A stretch of 15,690 bases of DNA, taken from positions 1 to 15,690 of the forward strand of contig JANTFY010000030.1 in the NCBI GenBank assembly GCA_024763185.1. The letters run 5' to 3'. A program made the position numbers and the translations under genes. Shown here one piece after another: positions 8,059 through 15,571 of the stretch; position 1 is the first letter of the stretch, and each line of letters begins with the position of its first letter. The notes beneath the pieces are model-generated. The model was not told the DNA's origin. It searched no databases and saw only the letters and a list, made by a program, of their open reading frames with translations. Source of the stretch: Gammaproteobacteria bacterium (GTDB lineage Bacteria > Pseudomonadota > Gammaproteobacteria > GCA-001735895).

Positions 8059-8134
8059 CTGGTCTACCGCCTACGCGTTAAAAACAGCGAATTCTACATG
8101 GATGCTCCATCTAAATAAATCAAATAAGAGCACA

Positions 8135-10345
8135 CTACAGATCAAGCGGATCAACTTCGATCACCAGGCGCGACTTTTGGGTATTTTTTTGTTTAATGAT
8201 GAAGGGCATGAGCTCCTGCAGCAGGATCCGTATGGGCCTGATCTGATCGGACATCACCGATAACTGGGCCCGGTAGCGACCAACCCGTCGCGTCATCAGG
8301 GCCGGTATCGGTCCCACCATCTTGACGCTTGCAAACACCGAACTGGCCTGTATCGGCTTTACCAGCAGTTGCAGGCGCTGCAGGGCATCGTCCAGTTGCA
8401 ACGCATCGACCAGCAGGGTCACGACCCGTGCAAATGGCGGGAAACCCAACAGCTTGCGTTCCTGCAACATATCCCTGGCCAGATCGGTATAGCTCTGCAC
8501 GCACAGGTTTTGCATCAAGGGGTGATTAACAAAGCGCGTTTGCAACAGGGCCTGGCCGGTTTTACCTGCACGACCGGCACGCCCGGAAACCTGTAACACG
8601 GTTTGTACCAGGCGCTCCGCCGCACGATAAAAACTGCTGAACAGGGCCTGGTCGGCATCGAGGATGCCGACCAGGGTGATATGAGGATAATCATGCCCCT
8701 TGGCCAGCATTTGCGTACCGACCAGGATACAGGGCTCACCACGTTGCACCGGTTCCAGCCTGTGCTCAATGCCTTCTGCACCCTGCACACTGTCGCGATC
8801 GATACGAATGGTTTTGTATTCACTGAATCGCTGCTGCAGAAACTGCTCCAGTTGCTGTGTGCCGATGCCATAGTGCTTGATATTCGGCTCGCCACAGTCC
8901 GGACATTGTTGCGGCAACTGCATACTGTAACCGCAATGATGACAGATAAGTTTGTTCACCGACTGATGCAAGGTCATGCGTGCATCACACTGATAACAAC
9001 TGGCCTGCCAACCGCAATCGTGGCACATCACCACCGGCGCGTAGCCGCGACGATTAAGGAATAACAACACCTGCCCCTGTAGCGACAGGTGTTTATCAAT
9101 AGCCTGCAATAACCTGGGAGAACAACCGCCAGTCAGTGGCGTATTGGCGATATCCAACAATTCGATTTTTGGCGGCGCAGATTGATTGGGCCGCTGCCGC
9201 AATTCGTGGAAGTGATAATGCGGCTTATTAAGATTCTGCAACGATTCCAGCGACGGGGTGGCCGACCCCATGATCACCGGAATGCCCAGCATCTGTGCCC
9301 GTTTTATGGCGACATCACGTGCATGGTACCTGACACCATCCTGTTGCCGGTACGAGGCATCGTGCTCCTCATCGATAATCATTAAACCCAGGCCTGACGC
9401 ATCGCTGAATAAGGCGGACCGGGTCCCGATCAACACCTGCGCCACCCCACGCCTGAATTGGTCCCAGCTTTGATAACGCTTAAAATCAGTTTGCGCCGAA
9501 TGGGAACTGACCACGGTATACGTCAGTCGCTGCTGAATTCGCTTGATCAACTGTGGCGTTAATCCGATTTCCGGCACCAGGTAAATCACCTGCCGGCCCT
9601 GTGCCAGTACCTGTTGCATCAACTGCACATAGACCTCGGTTTTACCGCTACCGGTCACCCCCTGAATCAGGTGCACATGAAAATCGTGTAAAGTGGGCGC
9701 GATCGTTTCACATATCTTTTGTTGCTGCCGGGTTAGTACGGGGCCAGTTTGCATAACCTCGGGAATCGGGGGCAAATTCTCCTTGTGCTGAGCAATCACC
9801 AGGCCCTTTTTCTGTAACACCTTGATCTGTGCATGCCAGTTTGCTTGGACCGCTTTCAGTGCGGCCGCATTCAATCCATCGGGATTCTGCTTCAGTGCCA
9901 ACATCAGCTGAAATTGTCTTGGCGCTTTCTGCTGCAATGAATCCAGCGTGGCTTGTTCACATTCCAGCGCAGACCAGATTTGCACGCGGGTGGTTTTCAT
10001 CGAGCGCAGCTTCCGGCAGTAGCGCGGCATAAACAGGAACGTGACCTCACCCAGAGGCTGGCAATAATAATCAGCGAGCCAGCGCGCCAGCTGCATCAGG
10101 TGCTTTGATAACAGGGGCGCACTATCGAGTTGTGTCTCAATATTTTTTAAACGGTTCAGGTCATACCGGCTATTGTCGACCGCCGAAACCAACAGCCCCA
10201 GTTTTTTTCCATTGGCAAAGGGCAATACAAACCGCTGACCGGGTTGGGCGTCAATGTCCTGATCCACCTTGTAATCAAAACTATGGTAAATCGGTAACGG
10301 GAGTGCAAAAGAAAAAACCTGGTATGACCGGGGCATGTTATTCAT
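8135..10345 (-). CDS. priA: primosomal replication-restart helicase PriA
   Basis: The 736-residue protein (E. coli PriA has 732) is the 3'-to-5' helicase that recognises stalled forks and reloads the replisome. The N-terminal 3'BD domain is followed by Walker A GVTGSGKTEVY (229–238), the Walker B DEEHD (325–329) and helicase motif III GSATPSL (360–366). A zinc-binding insert carries eight cysteines in four pairs (441/444, 450/453, 468/471, 481/484), and motif VI reads QVSGRAGRAGK. All catalytic and metal residues are present. Two ATG codons near the start (10345 and 10336) are both possible, since neither has a strong ribosome binding site. Divergent to hemH, its promoter must lie in the 10346–10900 region, which also holds an inverted repeat and DnaA boxes. 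Confidence 0.98.
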   Translation of the reverse strand: MNNMPRSYQVFSFALPLPIYHSFDYKVDQDIDAQPGQRFVLPFANGKKLGLLVSAVDNSRYDLNRLKNIETQLDSAPLLSKHLMQLARWLADYYCQPLGEVTFLFMPRYCRKLRSMKTTRVQIWSALECEQATLDSLQQKAPRQFQLMLALKQNPDGLNAAALKAVQANWHAQIKVLQKKGLVIAQHKENLPPIPEVMQTGPVLTRQQQKICETIAPTLHDFHVHLIQGVTGSGKTEVYVQLMQQVLAQGRQVIYLVPEIGLTPQLIKRIQQRLTYTVVSSHSAQTDFKRYQSWDQFRRGVAQVLIGTRSALFSDASGLGLMIIDEEHDASYRQQDGVRYHARDVAIKRAQMLGIPVIMGSATPSLESLQNLNKPHYHFHELRQRPNQSAPPKIELLDIANTPLTGGCSPRLLQAIDKHLSLQGQVLLFLNRRGYAPVVMCHDCGWQASCYQCDARMTLHQSVNKLICHHCGYSMQLPQQCPDCGEPNIKHYGIGTQQLEQFLQQRFSEYKTIRIDRDSVQGAEGIEHRLEPVQRGEPCILVGTQMLAKGHDYPHITLVGILDADQALFSSFYRAAERLVQTVLQVSGRAGRAGKTGQALLQTRFVNHPLMQNLCVQSYTDLARDMLQERKLLGFPPFARVVTLLVDALQLDDALQRLQLLVKPIQASSVFASVKMVGPIPALMTRRVGRYRAQLSVMSDQIRPIRILLQELMPFIIKQKNTQKSRLVIEVDPLDL

Positions 10346-10353
10346 GGAAAATT

Positions 10354-10382
10354 GGCGTAAATGGCATCATATCATTTGCGCC
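10354..10382. repeat. inverted repeat just upstream of priA
   Basis: GGCGTAAATG (10354–10363) and CATTTGCGCC (10373–10382) form 10-base arms with one mismatch and a 9-base spacer. The repeat sits 9–37 bases upstream of the priA ATG, where it could be an operator in the promoter or a hairpin in the mRNA leader. No T-tract follows, so it is not a typical terminator. Confidence 0.5.
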
Positions 10383-10510
10383 TATTGAAGATGAAAAAGT
10401 GACTCAAGAAGGTATCAAAAAAGGGGTCGCATAAAAAAATTTACAGGCCTTTGTTAAGGTGGTTTCTAGCTTAGAACCGGTAAGTCATTGGATAACTGGT
10501 AAATATTTTT

Positions 10511-10545
10511 TTATCCACAATTTCTGTGGATAAGTCTGTGGACAC
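10511..10545. promoter_or_regulatory. cluster of DnaA boxes (two perfect, one imperfect)
   Basis: TTATCCACA at 10511–10519 and its exact reverse complement TGTGGATAA at 10525–10533 are both perfect matches to the consensus DnaA box, separated by 5 bases. TGTGGACAC (10537–10545) matches a third box at seven of nine positions, 12 bases from the second and in the same orientation. Such clusters occur at chromosome origins and at promoters autoregulated by DnaA. The cluster is about 166 bases upstream of the priA start and is followed by a very AT-rich tract. Confidence 0.65.
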
Positions 10546-10559
10546 AATGAACAAAAAGG

Positions 10560-10800
10560 CATGAAAACCGCAAAAACATTACATTTCTGTTAAAATGGTT
10601 ATTTCTCGAACAATTATTTTAATTCTTTAAATTCAATAACTTATAGATCATTGAATTTTCTCTCTTGCGAATTACGTTGAATTTGACCCCATATTTTTAA
10701 AATCATTTTTTTTGTGCATATCTTTCTGCTGTCAAGATTGAAATCGAAGTTTTTTGATCAGTATTTTTTATTAATTAATATATTATTTTAATGATTAACG
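10560..10800. other. AT-rich gene-free tract beside the DnaA boxes
   Basis: This stretch carries no plausible gene on either strand. Two 60-base samples (10581–10640 and 10741–10800) have only about 20% and 15% G+C, well below the flanking genes. It contains GATC sites at 10646 and 10756; the latter begins GATCAGTATTTTT, which matches the E. coli oriC 13-mer (GATCTNTTNTTTT) except at two positions. A DNA-unwinding element is one reading; a promoter-rich spacer between divergent priA and hemH is the other. Confidence 0.45.
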
Positions 10801-10848
10801 GATTGTTCTTTGTTCTTTTTTTTGCCTTAAATATTTCTCAACACGCCC

Positions 10849-11885
10849 ATGTTCAGACCGATTTCTCTCGACCCGAAAATCGTTAAAAAATTTCTGCCCC
10901 AACCACTCAATTAAGCCATCATTATTAGCCACCTGGTCACTCCCGAAATCAGCAATCGGGCTGCCGTTAAAAAGTTCCTGAAACAATTTTTATCCGATAC
11001 CCGGGTGGTGGAAATCCCGCCTGTGATCGAGTGGTTTATGCTCAACCTGATCAACCTGCCCTTCCGGTCAAAGACTGCTCTGCAAGCCTACAACAAGATC
11101 TGGACAGCCCAGGGCTCACCACTGCTCGCCATCAGTCAACGCCAGCAACAGGCCTTACAGGAAAAGTTGGGGGATAACACCAAGGTGGAGCTGATGATGC
11201 GTTATGTAGCCCTTCTTTTAACCAGGTTATCAATAACCTGCTGGATGACAACTACCGCAAACTCATTGTTTTACCGTTATACCCACAAAACTCTGCCACC
11301 ACGACGGCGACCACTTTTGACAATATTGCCGATGTATTAAAAACACATCGAGCCATCCCGGACCTTGCTTTTATCAGCGACTACCTCAGCGATGCCGGTT
11401 ACATCAATGCGCTGGCTGATTCGGTAAAAGAACATTGGCAACAACAATCCAGGCAACGTTTTTTGCTTATGTCGTTTCATGGGCTGCCTCAACGCAATGT
11501 GGACCTGGGCGATCCGTATTACGACCAGTGCATGGGCACGGCCCATCTGCTGGCAACGATTCTAGGACTTGGCTCTGACCAGTGGGCAGTCAGTTTTCAG
11601 TCACGCTTTGGCAAACAAACCTGGCTACAACCCTACACTTCTGAGACCCTGGAAAGTATGGCCAAAAACGGCTTGAAGGAGATTGATGTGATCTGCCCAG
11701 GCTTTGCGGTTGATTGCCTGGAAACCCTGGAGGAAATCCAGATGGAAAACCGTAATGTCTTCATCGAACATGGCGGCACAGAATACCACTACATCCCCTG
11801 TTTGAATGACCGTAAAGACCACATCGAGATGATGGTCGATTTGGTGACCCCATACCTTGACCAGTCTCTCTACTTATTTACCTGA
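10849..11885 (+). pseudogene. hemH: ferrochelatase gene with stop and frameshift
   Basis: Ferrochelatase inserts ferrous iron into protoporphyrin IX, the last step of haem synthesis. Family blocks are clear but split over two frames. The first frame runs from about 10915 through KKFLKQFLSDTRVVEIP, NLPFRSK and YNKIWTAQGSPLL to RY at 11205. There, one base is missing: the expected RYGSPSF continues only in the next frame (from 11208) and runs to TGA at 11885 through LPLYPQNSATTT, the catalytic-His segment MSFHGLPQR, FQSRFGKQTWLQPYT and CPGFAVDCLETLEEI with the catalytic Glu. At the N-terminus, an ATG at 10849 is in frame, but a TAA at 10912 intervenes, no other ATG, GTG or TTG occurs before GTG 11005, and the invariant NLGTP reads HLVTP. 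The later two thirds look functional, so the damage is recent or partly due to sequencing errors. Confidence 0.85.
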
Positions 11886-12057
11886 TCATTGAAGCAAATC
11901 AGGGCGCAATGATTGTTACCTTGATGCTGATTGCAAAAATCATTGATAAGCCTAAAACGCTAAAAAACTGACCTATACTTTTAATGGTACAGAGTAAGCC
12001 GTTGACTTAACTTTTAATCAACCTGGTCTCATCTCTTACACAACATTTAGGTAAACC

Positions 12058-13290
12058 ATGGCATTAAAACAAATCAAGGTACGAACACTCGATCTGCATA
12101 AAGGCATGTATGTGTCCGAACTGGATAGGCCCTGGATCGAGACCCCTTACAAGATCCAGGGGTTTATTATCAAGTCACAGAAAGATATCGACAAACTCAT
12201 GCAACATACTGATTTCGTCTATGTTGACACTGAGAAAAGCAAAGACTTCTCGAATGACCCGTCAAAACCTTCCAAATTACTTTCCGAGAATGAAAAAAAG
12301 CAAGCCCTGACCGGTATCAAACCCCGGTCCTACGAAGACATTACCGACTTTAATCTGGAATTGGATACGGCCCAGGAAAAGCACGCGTTTCTAAATGTCA
12401 CGGCCGAAAAAGTCATGAGTGATATCTCCAATGACAAGAAGCTGAATCTGCCCAACCTGAAAAAAGCGATCAACCCGATGGTCGACAGCATCATTCGAAA
12501 TCCTGAGGCTTTTTTATGGTTGACCCGAATGAAGACCCGGGACGATTACACCTATAAACATTCGGTCAGTGCCTCTATCTGGGCGGTGGCCTTTGGGCGC
12601 AATCTGGGTTTACCCAAACGCAACCTTCAATCACTGGCGATGGGGGCCCTGCTGTTTGATGTCGGTAAAATGAAGTTGCCGGAAAAACTGATCAATAACC
12701 CGAATCGATATAACGCGACCGAATTCAAACTGATCAAAAAACATGTGGAGCACAGTGTCGATATCGTTAAATCGATAAAAGGCATCAATGATGATGTCAT
12801 CGAAATGATTGCCACGCATCACGAACGTCACAACGGCAATGGCTATCCAAAAGGCCTCAATGGAAACAAAATCCCGCTGTTTGGGAAAATAGCCGGCATC
12901 GTGGATTGTTACGACGCCATGACTTCAAACCGTGCTTTTGTGAGCGCGATATCCCCTCATGACGCTGTGCGTAAACTTTATGACTGGAGCAACATTGATT
13001 TTCAGGCGGAACTGATTGAGCAGTTTATTCAGGTCGTCGGCATCTATCCGGTTGGAACACTTATCGAGTTAAGCGATCATCGCGTGGGTGTCGTGATCGC
13101 ACATCACAGGGTTTGGCGTTTGCGTCCCAAGATCATGCTAATCCTGGATAAAAGCAAAAAACCGCTCAAGAAGTTTGAAACCATCGATATGTATAAAACG
13201 GATGAAGGAGAGGATGGAAAACCACTCACCATCACCAGGAGCATAGAACCCGGACTCTATGGCATCGATCCTACAGAGTTTTACCTGTAA
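12058..13290 (+). CDS. DUF3391/HD-GYP cyclic-di-GMP phosphodiesterase-like protein
   Basis: The 410-residue cytoplasmic protein has an N-terminal DUF3391 domain (about 1–125, beginning KVRTLDLHKGMYVSELD) and an HD-GYP domain (about 140–340). HD-GYP enzymes hydrolyse c-di-GMP to pGpG or GMP using a bi- or tri-metal site. Seen here are His168 (YKHSVSA), the helix normally reading LLHDIGK but here LLFDVGK (Phe200-Asp201), KKHVEHSVDIV, the HHERHNGNGYP block (His254, His255, GYP at 262–264) and VDCYDAMTSNR. The His-to-Phe change removes one usual metal ligand, so activity is uncertain, although I recall similar changes in DUF3391 relatives. AGGT just upstream of the ATG may serve as ribosome binding site, and a TATACT at 11974–11979 could be a -10 element without a clear -35. 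It overlaps the EAL gene by one base. Confidence 0.93.
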   Translation: MALKQIKVRTLDLHKGMYVSELDRPWIETPYKIQGFIIKSQKDIDKLMQHTDFVYVDTEKSKDFSNDPSKPSKLLSENEKKQALTGIKPRSYEDITDFNLELDTAQEKHAFLNVTAEKVMSDISNDKKLNLPNLKKAINPMVDSIIRNPEAFLWLTRMKTRDDYTYKHSVSASIWAVAFGRNLGLPKRNLQSLAMGALLFDVGKMKLPEKLINNPNRYNATEFKLIKKHVEHSVDIVKSIKGINDDVIEMIATHHERHNGNGYPKGLNGNKIPLFGKIAGIVDCYDAMTSNRAFVSAISPHDAVRKLYDWSNIDFQAELIEQFIQVVGIYPVGTLIELSDHRVGVVIAHHRVWRLRPKIMLILDKSKKPLKKFETIDMYKTDEGEDGKPLTITRSIEPGLYGIDPTEFYL

Positions 13291-14576
13291 TGATCGCAAC
13301 GGACGACTCATCACAAACTGTCGCGGACAGGCCTGCTTTTTTCTTAAAACTGGAAGAAAGTATCGTTTCGCATAAAACCTGTCAAAAATCCTTCGCCCTG
13401 TTACTGATTAACCTGAAACGGTTCCGTCGTTTTAATCTCTCTCAGGGTTATTTGATAGCCGACCAATTATTACAGTTATTTGCACAACGATTAACCAGCA
13501 TGGCACGTGAACAGGATTTCATCGCCCGCGTGGGCAATGCGGAATTTGCCATGATACTGCCGGAAATATTAAATGAAGGACATGCCAGCCTGGCTGCTAT
13601 CAAATTCATCAATAGCCTGACTGAAGCTTTTAGCCTGTCAGGCGAGCAATTTTACGTTAACGCACACATTGGAATTACCCTGTTTCCAGAGCATGGACTT
13701 GACGCAAAAGAATTACTGCAAAATACTGAAAAGGCTCTATCTGATGCCGCCCTTAACAGTGAATCGTACGCTCTCTATTCTACCGAAACCCGGCATTCCG
13801 ACATCCAGGTTTGGGATATCGAAAAGGATTTACAACGCGCTATAGAACAAGATCAATTTGAACTGTATTTTCAACCCCAGGTAAATTTAAAAACCGGTAA
13901 ACTGTTCGGTGCGGAAGCCCTGATTCGCTGGAAAAATGGCGACAAGGGTTTTGTAAGACCCGATATCTTCATCCCTGTGGCAGAAGACAATGGATATATT
14001 GTCCCGATTACCCAATGGACCATTAATGCTGCCCTATGGCTAAAAAAAGAATGGCCCCAATCGCAAAACCCACTTAAGGTGGCGGTCAACATTTCAACCC
14101 GCATGTTAAGCCAGCCGGATTTTGTAGAAATGGTACAGGGGGCTTTGCGAATACATGATACGAGCCATGAAGAGCTCACTTTGGAAATCACTGAAAGCGC
14201 GCTGGTTGAAGACCTCTCTACCAGCTTTAAACTACTAAATGAGCTAAAGTCGCAGGGTATTAACATCTCCATCGATGATTTCGGCACCGGCTATTCTTCG
14301 ATGGCTTATTTCAAGAACATACCCGCCAATGAGATTAAGATAGATCAGTCGTTTGTTCGTTATATGCTGGAAAACCAGATGGATCAGCATATCGTACAAA
14401 CCATAATAAACCTGGCCCGCGGATTTGACTTAAAAGTCGTGGCCGAAGGTATAGAAGATCAACCAACTTTTGACGGCTTGAATCTACTTGGTTGCGATAT
14501 AGCGCAGGGCTATCACCTGGCCAAACCCATGCCGCAACAGGAATTTATCAACTGGGTCAAATCCTATAATAGATAG
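13290..14576 (+). CDS. degenerate GGDEF–EAL cyclic-di-GMP phosphodiesterase
   Basis: The 428-residue protein has a GGDEF domain (about 12–170) and an EAL domain (about 183–425), with no membrane segment. The GGDEF active site reads GNAEF (82–86), and the upstream metal-binding Asp motif has become NLKRF, so cyclase activity is very unlikely; such domains often act as GTP sensors or scaffolds. The EAL half looks active: GAEALIRW with EAL at 209–211, NISTRMLSQPDF, LEITES, the IDDFGTGYSS loop (Asp329, Asp330), IKIDQSF, VVAEGIED and QGYHLAKP, giving the expected Glu/Asp/Asn metal ligands and Lys. It should cut c-di-GMP to pGpG. The ATG overlaps the TAA of the HD-GYP gene (TAATG), so both proteins are probably made together. 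No terminator hairpin is seen after the stop. Confidence 0.95.
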   Translation: MIATDDSSQTVADRPAFFLKLEESIVSHKTCQKSFALLLINLKRFRRFNLSQGYLIADQLLQLFAQRLTSMAREQDFIARVGNAEFAMILPEILNEGHASLAAIKFINSLTEAFSLSGEQFYVNAHIGITLFPEHGLDAKELLQNTEKALSDAALNSESYALYSTETRHSDIQVWDIEKDLQRAIEQDQFELYFQPQVNLKTGKLFGAEALIRWKNGDKGFVRPDIFIPVAEDNGYIVPITQWTINAALWLKKEWPQSQNPLKVAVNISTRMLSQPDFVEMVQGALRIHDTSHEELTLEITESALVEDLSTSFKLLNELKSQGINISIDDFGTGYSSMAYFKNIPANEIKIDQSFVRYMLENQMDQHIVQTIINLARGFDLKVVAEGIEDQPTFDGLNLLGCDIAQGYHLAKPMPQQEFINWVKSYNR

Positions 14577-14589
14577 ACGACCCTCGCAC

Positions 14590-14790
14590 TCAACCAAGCT
14601 CAGGCATCTGAAAAGTAACTGAAGCCTTTAACTTGAGATGTTCGGGAAAATTTGTCGAAACCGGGCAGTGGTGCATACGATCAATAATGTAATCCAAAAC
14701 TTCCTGATTAGGGGTTGCTGATTTTAACCGGGCAATAAACAAAACCTCGGCATCTTTTCAATAATTCTTGTTTTGGAAAGAGCTAACCAT
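14590..14790 (-). pseudogene. remnant resembling an OsmC-family C-terminus
   Basis: Reading leftward, about 55 codons between 14757 and a TGA at 14590 give a peptide containing LDYIIDRMHHCPVSTNF and then KLKASVTFQ. The helix followed by H-x-CPVS and a beta strand is what one expects at the C-terminal end of OsmC/Ohr-type proteins, where the Cys is the peroxidatic or resolving residue. An ATG at 14790 is in frame, but a TGA at 14758 interrupts after ten codons, and nothing upstream matches the N-terminal half, where the tatD gene lies instead. I therefore read it as a truncated remnant between the convergent EAL and tatD genes. The match rests on a short motif, so the family call is tentative. 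Confidence 0.42.
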
Positions 14791-14797
14791 TATCACT

Positions 14798-15571
14798 TTA
14801 ATCCACAAGCTTGAAAAGCTGCTGACAATTCCGATTCAAATTTGCTGCCAACGCTTCTTCATCCATCGATCGTAGCTGCGCCATTACTTTCAGGTGTTCA
14901 ACAATAAAGGCAGGTTCGTTACGTTGCCCGCGATGGTTAATACCGGGCTGATCAGGCGCATCGGTTTCGATGAGCAAGCTACTGATGTTGATTTCTGCAA
15001 CCACCTGGCGCAGTTTTTTGGCCCGTTCAAAACTGACCGTGGCGGCAATGCCCAGCTTGAATCCGAGTTCAACCAGTTGCTCTGCCTGCTGCAGGCTGCC
15101 ACTGAAACTGTGGATCACGCCAGACCGAATGTGGCTGCGACGGATTTCATGAATCACCTTATCCAGTGCTTTACGCGCATGGATGATGACCGGCAGCTTG
15201 TGGTTTTTAGCCACGTGCAGTTGCGAGCGAAACAGGGCCAACTGCTCGTTTTCATCCTGGTTTGACTTGAAAAAATCCAGGCCACATTCTCCCACCGCCA
15301 CCGCGCTATGAAGATCCAGCCAGCTGTCGAGTGCCGCTACATCGTTGTCCGAGTGATCCTGCATGAACATCGGGTGCAGGCCGTAACTGGCATGAACACC
15401 TTCGTAGGTCTCGGAAATCTGTTTTACCTTTGGCCAGCGCGCAGCCGTGGTTGCCGGTATAACAAACTGATCGATGCCTTGCCCTCGTGCCCGCTCCAGC
15501 ATCTGCGCGCGATCTTCATCAAAACGATCATCATCCAGATGGCAATGGGAGTCGATCAGGCGAACATTCAT
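14798..15571 (-). CDS. TatD-family metal-dependent hydrolase (YjjV-like)
   Basis: The 257-residue cytoplasmic protein is a TIM-barrel amidohydrolase of the TatD family. Metal ligands appear in the expected order: DSHCHLD with His9 and His11, GECGLDF with Glu95, IIHARKA with His131, VIHSFSG with His154, and IETDAPD with Asp204. YGLHPMF and NEPAFIVEHL are also typical. Members are Mg2+-dependent DNases or deacylases, and the precise substrate of each subgroup is mostly untested. Length and the absence of a C-terminal extension place it nearer to YjjV/YcfH than to eukaryotic-like TatD. Its ATG overlaps the upstream stop by four bases (ATGA), which implies translational coupling, and no separate ribosome binding site is evident. 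Confidence 0.93.
   Translation of the reverse strand: MNVRLIDSHCHLDDDRFDEDRAQMLERARGQGIDQFVIPATTAARWPKVKQISETYEGVHASYGLHPMFMQDHSDNDVAALDSWLDLHSAVAVGECGLDFFKSNQDENEQLALFRSQLHVAKNHKLPVIIHARKALDKVIHEIRRSHIRSGVIHSFSGSLQQAEQLVELGFKLGIAATVSFERAKKLRQVVAEINISSLLIETDAPDQPGINHRGQRNEPAFIVEHLKVMAQLRSMDEEALAANLNRNCQQLFKLVD

Noticed and set aside
8097..8110. Small inverted repeat between argS and priA
   Set aside because: A 5-base stem is too short to distinguish from chance.
10105..10434. Rightward open frame crossing the priA start
   Set aside because: Most of it is antisense to well-conserved PriA N-terminal codons. The short part outside priA has no support.
10795..10986. Leftward open frame of 63 codons across the start of hemH
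   Set aside because: It is antisense to clear ferrochelatase sequence, has no motif, and shows no ribosome binding site.
11885..11945. Three copies of ATCATTG or its complement after hemH, the first two forming an inverted repeat
   Set aside because: The arms are only 7 bases with a 15-base loop and no T-tract, so there is no good case for a terminator or operator.
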